Assembly (NCBI RefSeq): GCF_003062295.1
Contig: NZ_PYCN01000016.1
Coordinates: 104,936 to 168,935, forward strand
Length of the DNA: 64,000 nucleotides
Direction of reading: 5' to 3'
DNA from: Bradyrhizobium algeriense
GTDB lineage: Bacteria > Pseudomonadota > Alphaproteobacteria > Rhizobiales > Xanthobacteraceae
Shown in pieces: positions 55,102 to 63,952 of this stretch; positions within the stretch are counted from its first letter, which is position 1; each line of letters opens with the position of its first letter. A program made the translations under genes and the position numbers. The notes beneath the pieces were generated by a model. The model saw nothing but the letters and a program-made list of their open reading frames with translations. It had not been told where the DNA came from and did no database searches.

Positions 55102-56316
55102 ATGATCCGATCGAGCAAGTTCGTCCCGGCGTTTTTCGCTTCAGCGCTGCTCTCCCTTGGCGCGGCGACGACAGCGACAGCCCAGCAGCCCGGCATATCA
55201 GACACCGAGATCAAGTTCGGCAACATCATGCCGTATAGCGGCCCGGCGTCGGCGCTCAGCGTCACCGGCAAGGCTTTTGCGGCCTATTTCGACCTGATCA
55301 ACGAGAAGGGCGGCGTCAACGGGCGCAAGCTCAACATGATCTCGCTCGACGACGGTTTTTCGCCGCCGAAGACGGTCGAGGCGACACGCCGGCTGGTCGA
55401 GAATGACGGCGTCGCCTTCATGTTCGGAACCATGGGCACCGCGCCGAGTTCGGCGACCGCGAAATATCTCAACGGCGCCAAGGTGCCGTATCTGTTCCTG
55501 ATCAGCTCGGCATCGAAATGGAACGACCCGACCAATCAGCGCTGGCTGATGGCGCTGCCCTGGGCGCCCAATTATGTCGAGGAAGCCGGCATCGAGGTGC
55601 GCTTCGCCCGCGCCAGGAATCCCAATGCGCGCTTTGCGATCCTTTATCAGAACGACGACGCCGGAAAGGATTATCTGCGCGGCGTCAAGGAAGCGCTTGG
55701 CGCGAACGCCGACAAGGTGATCGCGATGGCTGCGAGTTTCGAAGTCGCCGATCCCACGGTGGACTCGCAGATCCTCACGCTCGCCAACACCAAGGCCGAC
55801 GTCTTCCTGATCTACAGCGTGACGCCGCGTGCGTGTGCGCAAGCGATCCGAAAGGCGTACGAAACCGGCTGGCGTCCGATGCGGTTCATCTCCTCGGGCT
55901 GCGCCAACAAGGAAACGGTGATGGTGCCGGCCGGGCTCGAGGCGGCGAGCGGCATCATGTCGGTCGGATCGCTAAAACCCTATTCGGTTGATTCCACCGA
56001 CGCCGACCTGGTCACCTACCGGGACTTCATGAAGGCGCGACTGCCCAATATCGATCCCGCCAACATGGCGGCGGGATATGGCTACATGGTTGCCCAGGCG
56101 CTGGTCGTGGTGCTCACCCAGTGCAAGAACGACCTCAGCCGCGAAAACATCATGGCGCAGGCGGCCAACCTCAAGGGCGTCGCGCTGCCGATGCTGATGC
56201 CAGGGGTGAAACTCAACACCTCGCCGACGGACTACCGTCCGATCAAGGACGGCTATATGGTCGAGTTTCGCGACAACCAGTTCAACGTGATCAGCGAATT
56301 GCTGCGCGGCTCCTGA
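55102..56316 (+). CDS. ABC transporter substrate-binding protein, branched-chain amino acid type
   Basis: This 404-residue periplasmic binding protein of the LivK class has a signal peptide (ASALLSLGAATTATAQQ), the opening ISDTEIKFGNIMPYSGPASA, and YFDLINEKGGVNGRKLNMIS. GGGGAGGATGAAGC precedes ATG 55102. It is divergent from the acyl-CoA dehydrogenase block, about 210 bp apart. It may bind the acid fed to that pathway. No permease or ATPase genes are near. Confidence 0.88.
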   Translation: MIRSSKFVPAFFASALLSLGAATTATAQQPGISDTEIKFGNIMPYSGPASALSVTGKAFAAYFDLINEKGGVNGRKLNMISLDDGFSPPKTVEATRRLVENDGVAFMFGTMGTAPSSATAKYLNGAKVPYLFLISSASKWNDPTNQRWLMALPWAPNYVEEAGIEVRFARARNPNARFAILYQNDDAGKDYLRGVKEALGANADKVIAMAASFEVADPTVDSQILTLANTKADVFLIYSVTPRACAQAIRKAYETGWRPMRFISSGCANKETVMVPAGLEAASGIMSVGSLKPYSVDSTDADLVTYRDFMKARLPNIDPANMAAGYGYMVAQALVVVLTQCKNDLSRENIMAQAANLKGVALPMLMPGVKLNTSPTDYRPIKDGYMVEFRDNQFNVISELLRGS

Positions 56317-56350
56317 ACTGGCGAGCTGTAAAGGCACTCGCGCGGCAGGG

Positions 56351-56965
56351 TCAGACCTCGCCGTCTCGCGCTTTAACAAGAGGGATGCTCAACCCCGCCA
56401 GGTGTGTATCCACGAACTGCGCCAATTGTTGGCGCAGCTTTTCCGGCGGCACCGCGACCATTCGCTCTTCCAGGCCGAGCGAGATGATGCCGTGCACGGC
56501 GGAGAACATCATGCGCGCCAGCAACGCGACCTCTTCCGGATCCCGGTCGGGCAAGAACCGGACCATCGGCTCATGCATCAGCGCAAACGCCTGCATCACC
56601 ATCCGCAGGATGTCTTCGGGGAACGGCCGGTCGCCCTCCATCCGGTGTTCGAACAGCGAGCGCAAAAGATTGGCGTGATCGGTTGCGAACGTCAGGTAGC
56701 TCTCGGCCAATCCGTGGAGCTGGCGAACCGGGTCTTCGGCAGGGACCGCGACCAGTTGGGCGGTCAGGGCCCGAACCGTCTCGCGATTCACGGTCAGGAT
56801 CAGGCCGTCGAAGTCTCCGAACTCGTTATAGACGCTTCCGATCGAGCAATCGGCGGCCTCCGCGACATCCCGAACCTTCAATGATCTCAAGCCATTAGTG
56901 GCAATCAAGCCACGGGCGATCTCGATCATGAGATGGCGCCGCAAAGTTTTTTTGCGGTCCCGCAA
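56351..56965 (-). CDS. TetR/AcrR-family transcriptional regulator
   Basis: A TetR-type repressor with the N-terminal helix-turn-helix IARGLIATNGLRSLKVRDVA, EAADCSIGSVYNEFGDFDGL, and a helical ligand domain. The frame is open to 57013, but two operator-like palindromes (56976-56988, 57007-57019) and a plus-strand promoter occupy that part. TTG 56965, with AAGAAGAA upstream, is therefore preferred (204 residues); starts at 57013, 57004 or 56989 are possible. It diverges from an 84-residue orphan gene, its probable target. The ligand is unknown. Confidence 0.82.
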   Translation of the reverse strand: MRDRKKTLRRHLMIEIARGLIATNGLRSLKVRDVAEAADCSIGSVYNEFGDFDGLILTVNRETVRALTAQLVAVPAEDPVRQLHGLAESYLTFATDHANLLRSLFEHRMEGDRPFPEDILRMVMQAFALMHEPMVRFLPDRDPEEVALLARMMFSAVHGIISLGLEERMVAVPPEKLRQQLAQFVDTHLAGLSIPLVKARDGEV

Positions 56966-56975
56966 AGATTCTTCT

Positions 56976-57019
56976 TGAGCAATGCTCACGTTTGTCCTAT
57001 ACATTTTGAACAATGTTCA
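56976..57019. promoter_or_regulatory. Paired 13-bp palindromes with plus-strand promoter
   Basis: TGAGCAATGCTCA (56976-56988) and TGAACAATGTTCA (57007-57019) are perfect palindromes about an A/T centre, 31 bp centre to centre, on the same helix face. A promoter TTGAGC (56975-56980), 17 bases, TATACA (56998-57003) reads to the gene at 57041, so one palindrome covers the -35 and the other the start point. The divergent TetR protein is the likely ligand. Confidence 0.7.
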
Positions 57020-57040
57020 TTTAACCCGGAGGCTACCCCA

Positions 57041-57295
57041 ATGCAAACCCTCGTTTCCCAGCTGACCACCACTTTCGTCGACGATGCCATCGAACTCGTG
57101 AAGGGATTTGGCAAGGTTATCGCCCACATCGCCACCGCGCCGATCGAGCGCATTGCCAATGCCTGCGACGTCGGCGGCGTTCTGGCCCGCCGGCAGTCGG
57201 CGCGTCGCCTGCGCGCGATGATGAAGGCCCATCGTCCTCGCAGCCCGTGGAAGCGCTCGCTGTCGCCCTTTGCCTCCCTGCACTACCTGACCTGA
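57041..57295 (+). CDS. Unrecognised small protein (84 residues) under TetR-type control
   Basis: ATG 57041 follows CGGAGG at 9 bases. The product begins MQTLVSQLTTTFVDDAIELV, continues KGFGKVIAHIATAPIERIANA with an amphipathic, mildly hydrophobic helix, and ends in a basic tail (RRQSARRLRAMMKAHRPRSP). I do not recognise the family. It could associate with membranes or lipid granules, but this is only a composition argument. The strong promoter and two operators suggest high, switchable expression. Confidence 0.68.
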   Translation: MQTLVSQLTTTFVDDAIELVKGFGKVIAHIATAPIERIANACDVGGVLARRQSARRLRAMMKAHRPRSPWKRSLSPFASLHYLT

Positions 57296-57544
57296 GGCGC
57301 CGCCGCTTTCGTTCAAATGTGCCTCCAATCGTAAGAATGGGGTCACCATTCCGCGGCAAACCGTCGAGCAAGTTCCGCGCGACAATGTCCGGATAACTTT
57401 CCGTACAACCTTTCGATGCACCGTGCCCGGCGACCACTTCGCGCATCGGCCACAACTTTCGCACGACCGACGACGCTCACGTTAGCAGCTCACGATTTGC
57501 AGACCACATCCGGGATTGCCCGCCGGAAGTAACAGGAAATAGTC

Positions 57545-60500
57545 ATGATCAAGGAATTGCTGTCCTCTCGCCGCTTCGCCCCGCTGTTCTGGTCGCAATT
57601 CTGTTCGGCCTTGAACGACAATGTGCTGAAGAATGCGCTCGTCATCATGCTGCTCTATGGCGTGGCCACTGAGGAGGGCGCTCCACTGGTGACGCTGGCC
57701 GGTGCGGTCTTCATCTTTCCCTTTTTCGTGCTTTCGGCGCTCGGCGGCGAACTGGCCGACAAATTCGTCAAAATGGCCGTCGCGCGGCGCCTGAAGTTCG
57801 CCGAAATATTTGCCGCCTGCTTTGCGGCCGCCGGCTTCTACGTGCATTCGATCCCATTGCTGTTCGTGGCGCTCGCGCTGTTCGGCATGATAGCCGCCCT
57901 GTTCGGCCCGGTGAAATACGCGATCCTTCCCGACCAGCTATCGGTTTCCGAACTCGCAACCGGCAACGCCCTCGTCGAGGGCGCGACCTTCATGGCGATC
58001 TTGATCGGCACGATCGCCGGCGCATTGTTTGTCGCAGGCGCCTCGCATATGGGATGGATTTGCCTGGCCGTGGTCGGGCTGTCGATCCTGTCCTGGGTGT
58101 TCGCGGCCCGTATCCCCGTGAGCCAGCCGTCCGCGCCTGATCTAGTGATCACCGCCAATCCCTGGACCTCCACCGTTCACCTCTTGAAGACGCTCTACGC
58201 CGAACCGCGCCTGTGGGACGGCATGTTGATTGTGTCCTGGTTCTGGATGGTCGGCGCGATCGTGCTGTCGCTGCTGCCCGCGCTGGTCAAGGGCGGCATC
58301 GGCGGCACTGAAGGCGTCGTGACGGTCTGCCTCGCCGTGTTCGCGATCGGTATTGCCGCGGGCTCGCTGGTTGCCGCGCAGCTCAGCCACGTGCGTCCGA
58401 ATCTCGCGCTGGTGCCGATCGGCGCCATCGTGATGGGCCTCGTCGGTCTCGATCTGGCCTGGGCCATCGGAAGCACGGTGCACGGAACTGACGTAACCGC
58501 CGCCGCATTCATCACCTCCTTCGCGGGTGTCCGGATGCTGGCCGACTTCTTCCTGTTCGCCGTTGGCGGCGGCTTGTTCGTGGTACCGTCCTTCGCCGCG
58601 GTCCAGGCATGGTCCGCGCCGTCGGAACGGGCCCGCGTGATCGCCGCCGGCAACGTGCTGCAGGCTGCCTTCATGGTGGCCGGCTCACTATTCGTCGCGG
58701 GATTGCAGGCGCTTGGTCTTCCGGTCGCCTGGATCTTCTTCGGCCTTGCGATCGCAAGCTTTGGCTCGGTCTGGTTCGTGCTCGGCAAATGGGGCCGCGA
58801 AGGCGTGCGCGACTTCGGCGCGCTGCTGTTTCGTGCGCTGTTCCGCGTCGAGGTCCGCGGCATGGAGAATCTGCCGCCGGCCGGCACCCGCATGCTGATC
58901 GCGCCGAACCATGTCAGCCTGGTCGATGGCCCCCTGCTGCATGCCACGCTGCCGATCGACGCCAGCTTTGCCGTCGACACCGGGATTTCCAAGGCGTGGT
59001 GGGCAAAACCGTTCCTGAAGCTGATCAAGCACTACACCATGGATCCGACCAAGCCGCTGGCGGCGCGCGACCTGATCAAGCTGGTGGCATCGGGCGAGCC
59101 GGTGGTGATTTTTCCCGAGGGCCGCATCACGGTGTCGGGCTCGCTGATGAAGGTCTATGACGGCACCGCGATGATCGCCGACAAGGCCGATGCGGTCGTT
59201 GTGCCCGTCCGCATCGAGGGCGCGCAGCGTTCGCATCTGAGCTACCTGAAGAACGGCGAAATCAAACGCTCGTGGTTCCCCAAGGTGACGATCACGATCC
59301 TGCCGCCGGTCAAATTGCCGGTCGACCCGTCGCTGAAGGGCAAGACCAGGCGCAATGCGGCAGGCGCCGCGCTGCAGGACGTCATGATCGACGCGACGGT
59401 CAAGAACGCCATGATGGAGCAGACCCTGTTCGAAGCGCTGGCGCATGCCCATCGCGACCGCGATACTGGCAAGCCGATCATTGAGGACGCGCTCGGCACC
59501 AGGCTGACCTATCGCAAGTTGATCCTCGGCGCCCAGGTGCTGAGCCGCAAGCTGGAGAAGGGCACCACAGCCGGAGAGAATGTCGGCGTGCTGCTGCCGA
59601 ACTCGGCCGGTGTCGCCGTCGTGTTCATGTCGCTGCAGAGCATCGGCCGCGTGCCCGCGATGCTCAATTTCTCCGCCGGTCCGGTCAATGTGCTGGCGGC
59701 GATGCAGGCCGCGCAAGTCAAGACCGTGCTGACCTCGAAGGCCTTCATCGAGAAGGGCAAGCTCGACAAGCTCGTCGCCGCCATCGCCGGCCAGGCCAGG
59801 GTCGTGTATCTTGAGGATGTCCGCGCCTCGATCGGCGCGCTCGACAAGGTCCGCGGCCTGCTCGCCGGCACCGCACCCCGCACCGCCCGCAAGGCGGACG
59901 ATCCGGCGGTCGTCCTGTTCACGTCAGGGTCGGAAGGCACGCCCAAGGGTGTCGTGCTCTCCCATCGCAACATCCTCGCCAATGCGGCACAGGCGCTGGC
60001 GCGGGTCGATGCCAATGCCAACGACAAGGTGTTCAACGTGCTGCCCGTGTTCCACTCCTTCGGCCTGACGGGCGGAATGATGATGCCGATGCTGGCCGGC
60101 ATTCCGATCTTCATGTATCCGTCGCCGCTGCATTACCGGATCGTGCCGGAACTGATTTACCAGACCGGCGCCACCATCCTGTTCGGCACGGATACTTTCC
60201 TCTCCGGCTATGCGCGCTCGGCCCATGCCTACGACTTCCGCACCCTGCGCCTCGTGATTGCCGGCGCGGAAGCGGTGAAGGACCGTACTCGGCAGGTGTA
60301 TATGGAGCGCTATGGCATCCGCGTCCTCGAAGGCTACGGCGTCACCGAGACCGCGCCCGTGCTCGCGATGAACACGCCGATGGCAAACCGTCCGGGCACC
60401 GTCGGCCGGCTGTCGCCGCTGATGGAAGCCCGCCTCGATCCGGTCCCCGGCATCGACGAAGGCGGACGTCTGTCGGTGCGCGGGCCCAACGTCATGCTGG

Positions 60501-60976
60501 GTTATCTCCGTGCGGAAAATCCCGGCGTGCTGGAGCCGCTCGCCGGCGGCTGGCACGACACCGGTGACATCGTCACCATCGATGCGGCGGGTTTCATCGC
60601 CATCAAGGGCCGCGCCAAACGCTTCGCCAAGATTGCCGGCGAGATGGTCTCGCTGTCGGCGGTCGAAGCCATGGCCGCAGCGCTGTGGCCGCAGGCGATG
60701 TCGGTTGCGGTATCTATACCCGATGCGCGCAAGGGCGAGCGGATCGTGCTCCTGACCACGCAGAAGGATGCCGAACGCTCGGCGATGCAGCGCCAGGCCA
60801 AGACCGTCGGCGCGTCCGAACTGGCGGTGCCGGCGGATATCCGCGTGGTCGGCAACGTGCCGCTGCTGGGCTCCGGCAAGACCGACTATGTCGGCGCGAC
60901 CAATCTTGCCAAGGAGCTTGCGACGCCGGCCGAGCCGGTGCGGCAACAGGAAGTCGCTCAACAGGAAGTCGCATAA
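57545..60976 (+). CDS. LplT-PlsC-acyl-ACP synthetase fusion (acyl-[ACP]-phospholipid O-acyltransferase, Aas-like)
   Basis: This 1143-residue protein has three parts. Residues about 1-415 form a twelve-helix MFS lysophospholipid transporter (LplT-like). About 430-620 is a PlsC acyltransferase with NHVSLVDG (H-x4-D) and FPEGRITVSG. About 650-1125 is an AMP-binding acyl-ACP synthetase with LFTSGSEGTPKGVVLSH. It takes up lysophospholipid and re-acylates it, joining steps that are separate LplT and Aas proteins in enterobacteria. The C-terminus carries two tandem copies of QQEVA. It appears to be transcribed alone. Confidence 0.88.
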   Translation: MIKELLSSRRFAPLFWSQFCSALNDNVLKNALVIMLLYGVATEEGAPLVTLAGAVFIFPFFVLSALGGELADKFVKMAVARRLKFAEIFAACFAAAGFYVHSIPLLFVALALFGMIAALFGPVKYAILPDQLSVSELATGNALVEGATFMAILIGTIAGALFVAGASHMGWICLAVVGLSILSWVFAARIPVSQPSAPDLVITANPWTSTVHLLKTLYAEPRLWDGMLIVSWFWMVGAIVLSLLPALVKGGIGGTEGVVTVCLAVFAIGIAAGSLVAAQLSHVRPNLALVPIGAIVMGLVGLDLAWAIGSTVHGTDVTAAAFITSFAGVRMLADFFLFAVGGGLFVVPSFAAVQAWSAPSERARVIAAGNVLQAAFMVAGSLFVAGLQALGLPVAWIFFGLAIASFGSVWFVLGKWGREGVRDFGALLFRALFRVEVRGMENLPPAGTRMLIAPNHVSLVDGPLLHATLPIDASFAVDTGISKAWWAKPFLKLIKHYTMDPTKPLAARDLIKLVASGEPVVIFPEGRITVSGSLMKVYDGTAMIADKADAVVVPVRIEGAQRSHLSYLKNGEIKRSWFPKVTITILPPVKLPVDPSLKGKTRRNAAGAALQDVMIDATVKNAMMEQTLFEALAHAHRDRDTGKPIIEDALGTRLTYRKLILGAQVLSRKLEKGTTAGENVGVLLPNSAGVAVVFMSLQSIGRVPAMLNFSAGPVNVLAAMQAAQVKTVLTSKAFIEKGKLDKLVAAIAGQARVVYLEDVRASIGALDKVRGLLAGTAPRTARKADDPAVVLFTSGSEGTPKGVVLSHRNILANAAQALARVDANANDKVFNVLPVFHSFGLTGGMMMPMLAGIPIFMYPSPLHYRIVPELIYQTGATILFGTDTFLSGYARSAHAYDFRTLRLVIAGAEAVKDRTRQVYMERYGIRVLEGYGVTETAPVLAMNTPMANRPGTVGRLSPLMEARLDPVPGIDEGGRLSVRGPNVMLGYLRAENPGVLEPLAGGWHDTGDIVTIDAAGFIAIKGRAKRFAKIAGEMVSLSAVEAMAAALWPQAMSVAVSIPDARKGERIVLLTTQKDAERSAMQRQAKTVGASELAVPADIRVVGNVPLLGSGKTDYVGATNLAKELATPAEPVRQQEVAQQEVA
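60944..60973 (+). repeat. Two 15-bp tandem units at the 3' end of the aas-like gene
   Basis: CAACAGGAAGTCGCT is followed by CAACAGGAAGTCGCA and then the stop codon, duplicating the last five residues (QQEVA). One base differs, so the duplication is recent. Confidence 0.8.
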
Positions 60977-60987
60977 CGCTATCGCGT

Positions 60988-61017
60988 CGCCGCGGGATCA
61001 ATGACGATCCTGCGGCG
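60988..61017 (+). terminator. Hairpin after the aas-like gene
   Basis: CGCCGCGGGATC and GATCCTGCGGCG pair over 12 bp with a single G-U pair and a 6-base loop, 11 bases after the stop codon. There is no U-tract. The remaining bases up to 61281 hold no gene that I can support. Confidence 0.5.
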
Positions 61018-61281
61018 GCTGCGTGCGCCTCCAACAGCGCCCGCAAGGTTCGGAGACCTTACCTTGGCGACCTTGCCCCTGCCGCTAGTCTGCTGTCGGC
61101 ACGAAGGAGCCGTCGATCATCTTGCCGCAAGCAGAGGGCGGCGGCTATTTCCCGCAAGTAGCGGTGAGACTCGGACTTCACGAAGTTGCCCGCCTGCCTG
61201 AAGGAACTCCGTTTCGAACCAAATCTGCCGCCGTACCGACCAATCAAAGCACCCGAGAGGACGCCCCCTGGCGAGGATGCG

Positions 61282-61752
61282 ATGAAACTGCAGAAGATCC
61301 TCTTCAGCTTCGATGGCCGGATCGGCCGCCGCACCTATTGGCTGGCGATCCTCGCCCTGATCGTCGCGGGGCTGATCTCGACCTTCGCCCCCTTTCTCCT
61401 CGACAGCGAAGAGGCGGCCGTCCTGATGGTCGCCTTGACCTCGCAATTCATATGGCTCTTAAGCCTGTGGCCGATACTGGCCGTGGGCAGCAAGCGATTG
61501 CACGACCGCAACAAGAACGGCTGGTGGCTGCTGGTTTTCTGGCTGCTCCCCTTCGCCCTGTTCTGTGGCGGCGTCAGCATCTACCTCTTTAACGACCCCA
61601 GCACCGGCCGGAGCGGAGATTTCTCGACCGGCTCGATCCTGATTTTTGCGAGCCTTCCGCCCGCGCTATGGGGCATCGTCGAGCTCGGCATTCTGCCGGG
61701 CACCAAGGGGCCGAACCTGTACGGCGCCGACCCGGCGCAACAGCCGGCTTGA
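61282..61752 (+). CDS. DUF805 family membrane protein
   Basis: This 156-residue protein begins MKLQKILFSFDGRIGRRTYW, the DUF805 signature, and has four hydrophobic segments and the conserved GSKRLHDRNKNGWW loop. Function unknown. ATG 61282 is chosen at the signature; GGCGAGGATGC upstream supplies a ribosome site. A gene-free 305-bp stretch precedes it. Confidence 0.86.
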   Translation: MKLQKILFSFDGRIGRRTYWLAILALIVAGLISTFAPFLLDSEEAAVLMVALTSQFIWLLSLWPILAVGSKRLHDRNKNGWWLLVFWLLPFALFCGGVSIYLFNDPSTGRSGDFSTGSILIFASLPPALWGIVELGILPGTKGPNLYGADPAQQPA

Positions 61753-61921
61753 AAACCGCTATGCGTCCCGTGCCAGAGCCTTCCTGATCGCTCTTGCACC
61801 ATAGCCGCTCCAACCCACAACCGGGTGTAAAACCGATCAACCGGAACTGCCAGCCGCGCTTTACTGCCGGGCGCAAGGCTAATGTCGCTTGTTGGAGTCG
61901 AAGCGATCACTTGCGATTTAA

Positions 61922-61935
61922 AGACCAATTGGTCT
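61922..61935. promoter_or_regulatory. Perfect 14-bp TetR-type operator over its own promoter
   Basis: AGACCAATTGGTCT is a perfect palindrome. A possible promoter, TTGCGA (61911-61916) and TATATA (61935-61940) with an 18-base spacer, contains it. The start codon lies only 6 bases after the -10 box. A near-match, AGACCGCTCGGTCT, precedes the next gene. Confidence 0.7.
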
Positions 61936-61946
61936 ATATATTAGCG

Positions 61947-62561
61947 ATGAGCCGCCAAACCCCAGTGCAGTTGCCCCGTGGCCGCCCCCGAAGCTTTGAC
62001 GTGGAAGCCGCTGTCGAACGCGCGATGGGTGTGTTCTGGTCGCGCGGCTATCACGCCACGGCGCTCCCGGACCTTCTTCGCGCGACGAAGCTCTCGCGTG
62101 GCAGCCTTTACGCCGCTTTCGGTGACAAGCACTCGCTCTTCTTGCGTGCGCTTGATCGCTACATTGCCGATGCCCTGACACGGATGGATATCGAACTTGA
62201 CCCCCGCGGAGAGCCGGTCGACGGCCTGCGGGCCTACCTTGCCGGCTACGTTGACCGCACGACCGGTGCCAATGGTCGGCGCGGATGCCTGCTGGTGGCC
62301 ACAGCCATGGAACTGGCTGGCCAGGATGTTGAAGTTGGTCGTCGCATCGCGGGCTTTTTCAAAGCCATGGAGGCCAGGGTGGCCCATGCACTTTCCCGTG
62401 CGAAGACGGCGGGCAAGTTGGCCGATGGCGTTGAGCCTTCAAGCGCCGCCCGAATTCTCGTCTGTTTCGTCGAGGGGCTGCGAGTGGTCGGCAAAACGGC
62501 GCCGACACGAATCACAGCGCAAGCCACCGCTGACGCTCTTCTCGACCGCTTCATCAGGTAA
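61947..62561 (+). CDS. TetR/AcrR-family transcriptional regulator
   Basis: This 204-residue repressor has the helix-turn-helix in AVERAMGVFWSRGYHATALPDLL and RATKLSRGSLYAAFGDKHSLF. This group often controls reductases or exporters responding to electrophiles. ATG 61947 lies 6 bases beyond a good -10 box and has no ribosome site, so the mRNA may be leaderless. It probably represses itself and the EamA transporter downstream, because matching operators precede both genes. Confidence 0.88.
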   Translation: MSRQTPVQLPRGRPRSFDVEAAVERAMGVFWSRGYHATALPDLLRATKLSRGSLYAAFGDKHSLFLRALDRYIADALTRMDIELDPRGEPVDGLRAYLAGYVDRTTGANGRRGCLLVATAMELAGQDVEVGRRIAGFFKAMEARVAHALSRAKTAGKLADGVEPSSAARILVCFVEGLRVVGKTAPTRITAQATADALLDRFIR

Positions 62562-62601
62562 ACAACCCTTGGACGCCTCCTCTATTGGCGCGCCGATATA
62601 T

Positions 62602-62615
62602 AGACCGCTCGGTCT
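62602..62615. promoter_or_regulatory. TetR-type operator before EamA transporter gene
   Basis: AGACCGCTCGGTCT has the AGACC...GGTCT arms of the operator at 61922 and imperfect central bases. TATATA (62597-62602) overlaps its left edge. It lies 16 bases before the EamA start. Confidence 0.65.
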
Positions 62616-62631
62616 TGAAAGGAAGAATGCC

Positions 62632-63492
62632 ATGTCTGCCATCCAGGTCGTCTGCGCGGTGGCCGTTCCCCTGCTCTGGGGTTATCAGTTCGTGGCCATC
62701 AAAGTGGGCGTAACGGAGTTTCCGCCTCTCTTCTTCCTCGCACTGCGCTTCCTGGCCATCGCGCTGCTGCTTGTTCCGTTCGTCAACAGGCCCGCGCGTC
62801 AACAATTCGGCCCTATCGCAGCTATTTCGATTTTCCTTGGTGGACTGAACTTCGGGCTCTTCTATGTTGGCCTTGGGCTCGGTTCGGGAAGCATGTCGGC
62901 CGTCGCATATCAACTCGCTACGCCCTTCACCGTCCTGTTAGCCTGGCCGCTACTCGCGGAGAGACCGTCTCTTACCACGTCCGCCGGAGTGCTGATTGCA
63001 TTCGTTGGCGTGGTCGTGTTGGCGGCCGAGCCTGGCCTGTCGGCAAACCCACTTCCGCTTCTGCTTGTGGTCGGAGCAGCCTTCGCTTTCGCGGTGTCCA
63101 ACGTCCTGACGAAGCGCTACGGCCCTTTTGATCCCTTGATGTTGATGGGGTGGTCGTCGCTACTCACGGTGCCGCAGGTCATGTTGATGTCGTTACTCAT
63201 TGAACATGGACAACTGGCAAGCCTTGTCACGGCAGATGAACGTGGCTGGCTGGCACTCGCCTACACAATTTTCATCGGAGGAATTGTTGGGTTCGGACTT
63301 TGGTTCTGGCTGATCGCCCGATGCTCCATGGGCCGCGTCGCACCCTTCGGTCTGCTGCTTCCGGTGTTCGCCCTGATTTCGAGCGTGTTGTTCCTTGGCG
63401 ACCGCATGACGCCAAAGTTGATTGTCGGTGGGCTGCTCGCGATCTCCGGCGTCGCCATTACGCAAGTAAGACCGAGCGCTCGACCAATTTGA
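62632..63492 (+). CDS. EamA/DMT-family transporter
   Basis: This 286-residue protein has ten hydrophobic segments in two EamA repeats (VPLLWGYQFVAIKVGVTEFP in the first; GAAFAFAVSNVLTKRYGPFD opening the second). The family exports amino acids, metabolites or drugs. It is controlled with the TetR gene by shared operators, so its substrate or a related compound is likely the inducer. The start is ATG 62632, with AAGGAAG upstream. Confidence 0.88.
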   Translation: MSAIQVVCAVAVPLLWGYQFVAIKVGVTEFPPLFFLALRFLAIALLLVPFVNRPARQQFGPIAAISIFLGGLNFGLFYVGLGLGSGSMSAVAYQLATPFTVLLAWPLLAERPSLTTSAGVLIAFVGVVVLAAEPGLSANPLPLLLVVGAAFAFAVSNVLTKRYGPFDPLMLMGWSSLLTVPQVMLMSLLIEHGQLASLVTADERGWLALAYTIFIGGIVGFGLWFWLIARCSMGRVAPFGLLLPVFALISSVLFLGDRMTPKLIVGGLLAISGVAITQVRPSARPI

Positions 63493-63566
63493 ACCCGGAA
63501 GTCGCGTCGTGGCGGCTTCCGGGGTCGTCGCGGCGCGCTGCTCCGTGGCCGGTGGACAGGTCCGCG

Positions 63567-63770
63567 TTAGCGCCCGCGAACCGGCGGGCCACTCTGGCGA
63601 CCGGGAAGTTCTTCTGTCGAGCGATCCACCGTCGCACCGACAGCATCCTTTGCATCGCAAATCGCTTCCGGGACCTCGTGCCTCGCAGACGAGATCAGAA
63701 GTTGCGTCCGCATTTCCGCAAGGCGGGCACGGCAGTATTCGCGGTAGAGGAGGTCGAATATGGCAGGCAT
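63567..63770 (-). CDS. Small hypothetical protein (67 residues)
   Basis: From ATG 63770, with GAGG 7 bases upstream, the product starts MPAIFDLLYREYCRARLAEM and ends in a polar, probably disordered tail. A perfect CRP-type site lies 70 bases upstream. The N-terminal part is a good amphipathic helix. I cannot assign a function. Confidence 0.5.
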   Translation of the reverse strand: MPAIFDLLYREYCRARLAEMRTQLLISSARHEVPEAICDAKDAVGATVDRSTEELPGRQSGPPVRGR

Positions 63771-63839
63771 GATCCAACCTCGTTGTTCGAGTTGATCTGC
63801 ACTACGAGCTCCAATTAACACCTATCTTCCGGCAAAAGA

Positions 63840-63855
63840 TGTGAACTAGATCACA
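63840..63855. promoter_or_regulatory. CRP/FNR-family binding site
   Basis: TGTGAACTAGATCACA matches TGTGA-N6-TCACA, the perfect palindromic form for the CRP branch. It lies upstream of the small minus-strand gene and close to the left end of an IS element, so it could serve either. Confidence 0.6.
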
Positions 63856-63952
63856 GTCTTCCGCTTTCGGCAGGATTGTGTTGCAAAACTCCCGTTGAGA
63901 CGACTCGCGAACCGTGATTCCTTGGTGGAGAGGGCATCAGCGGGAGCGGCGC

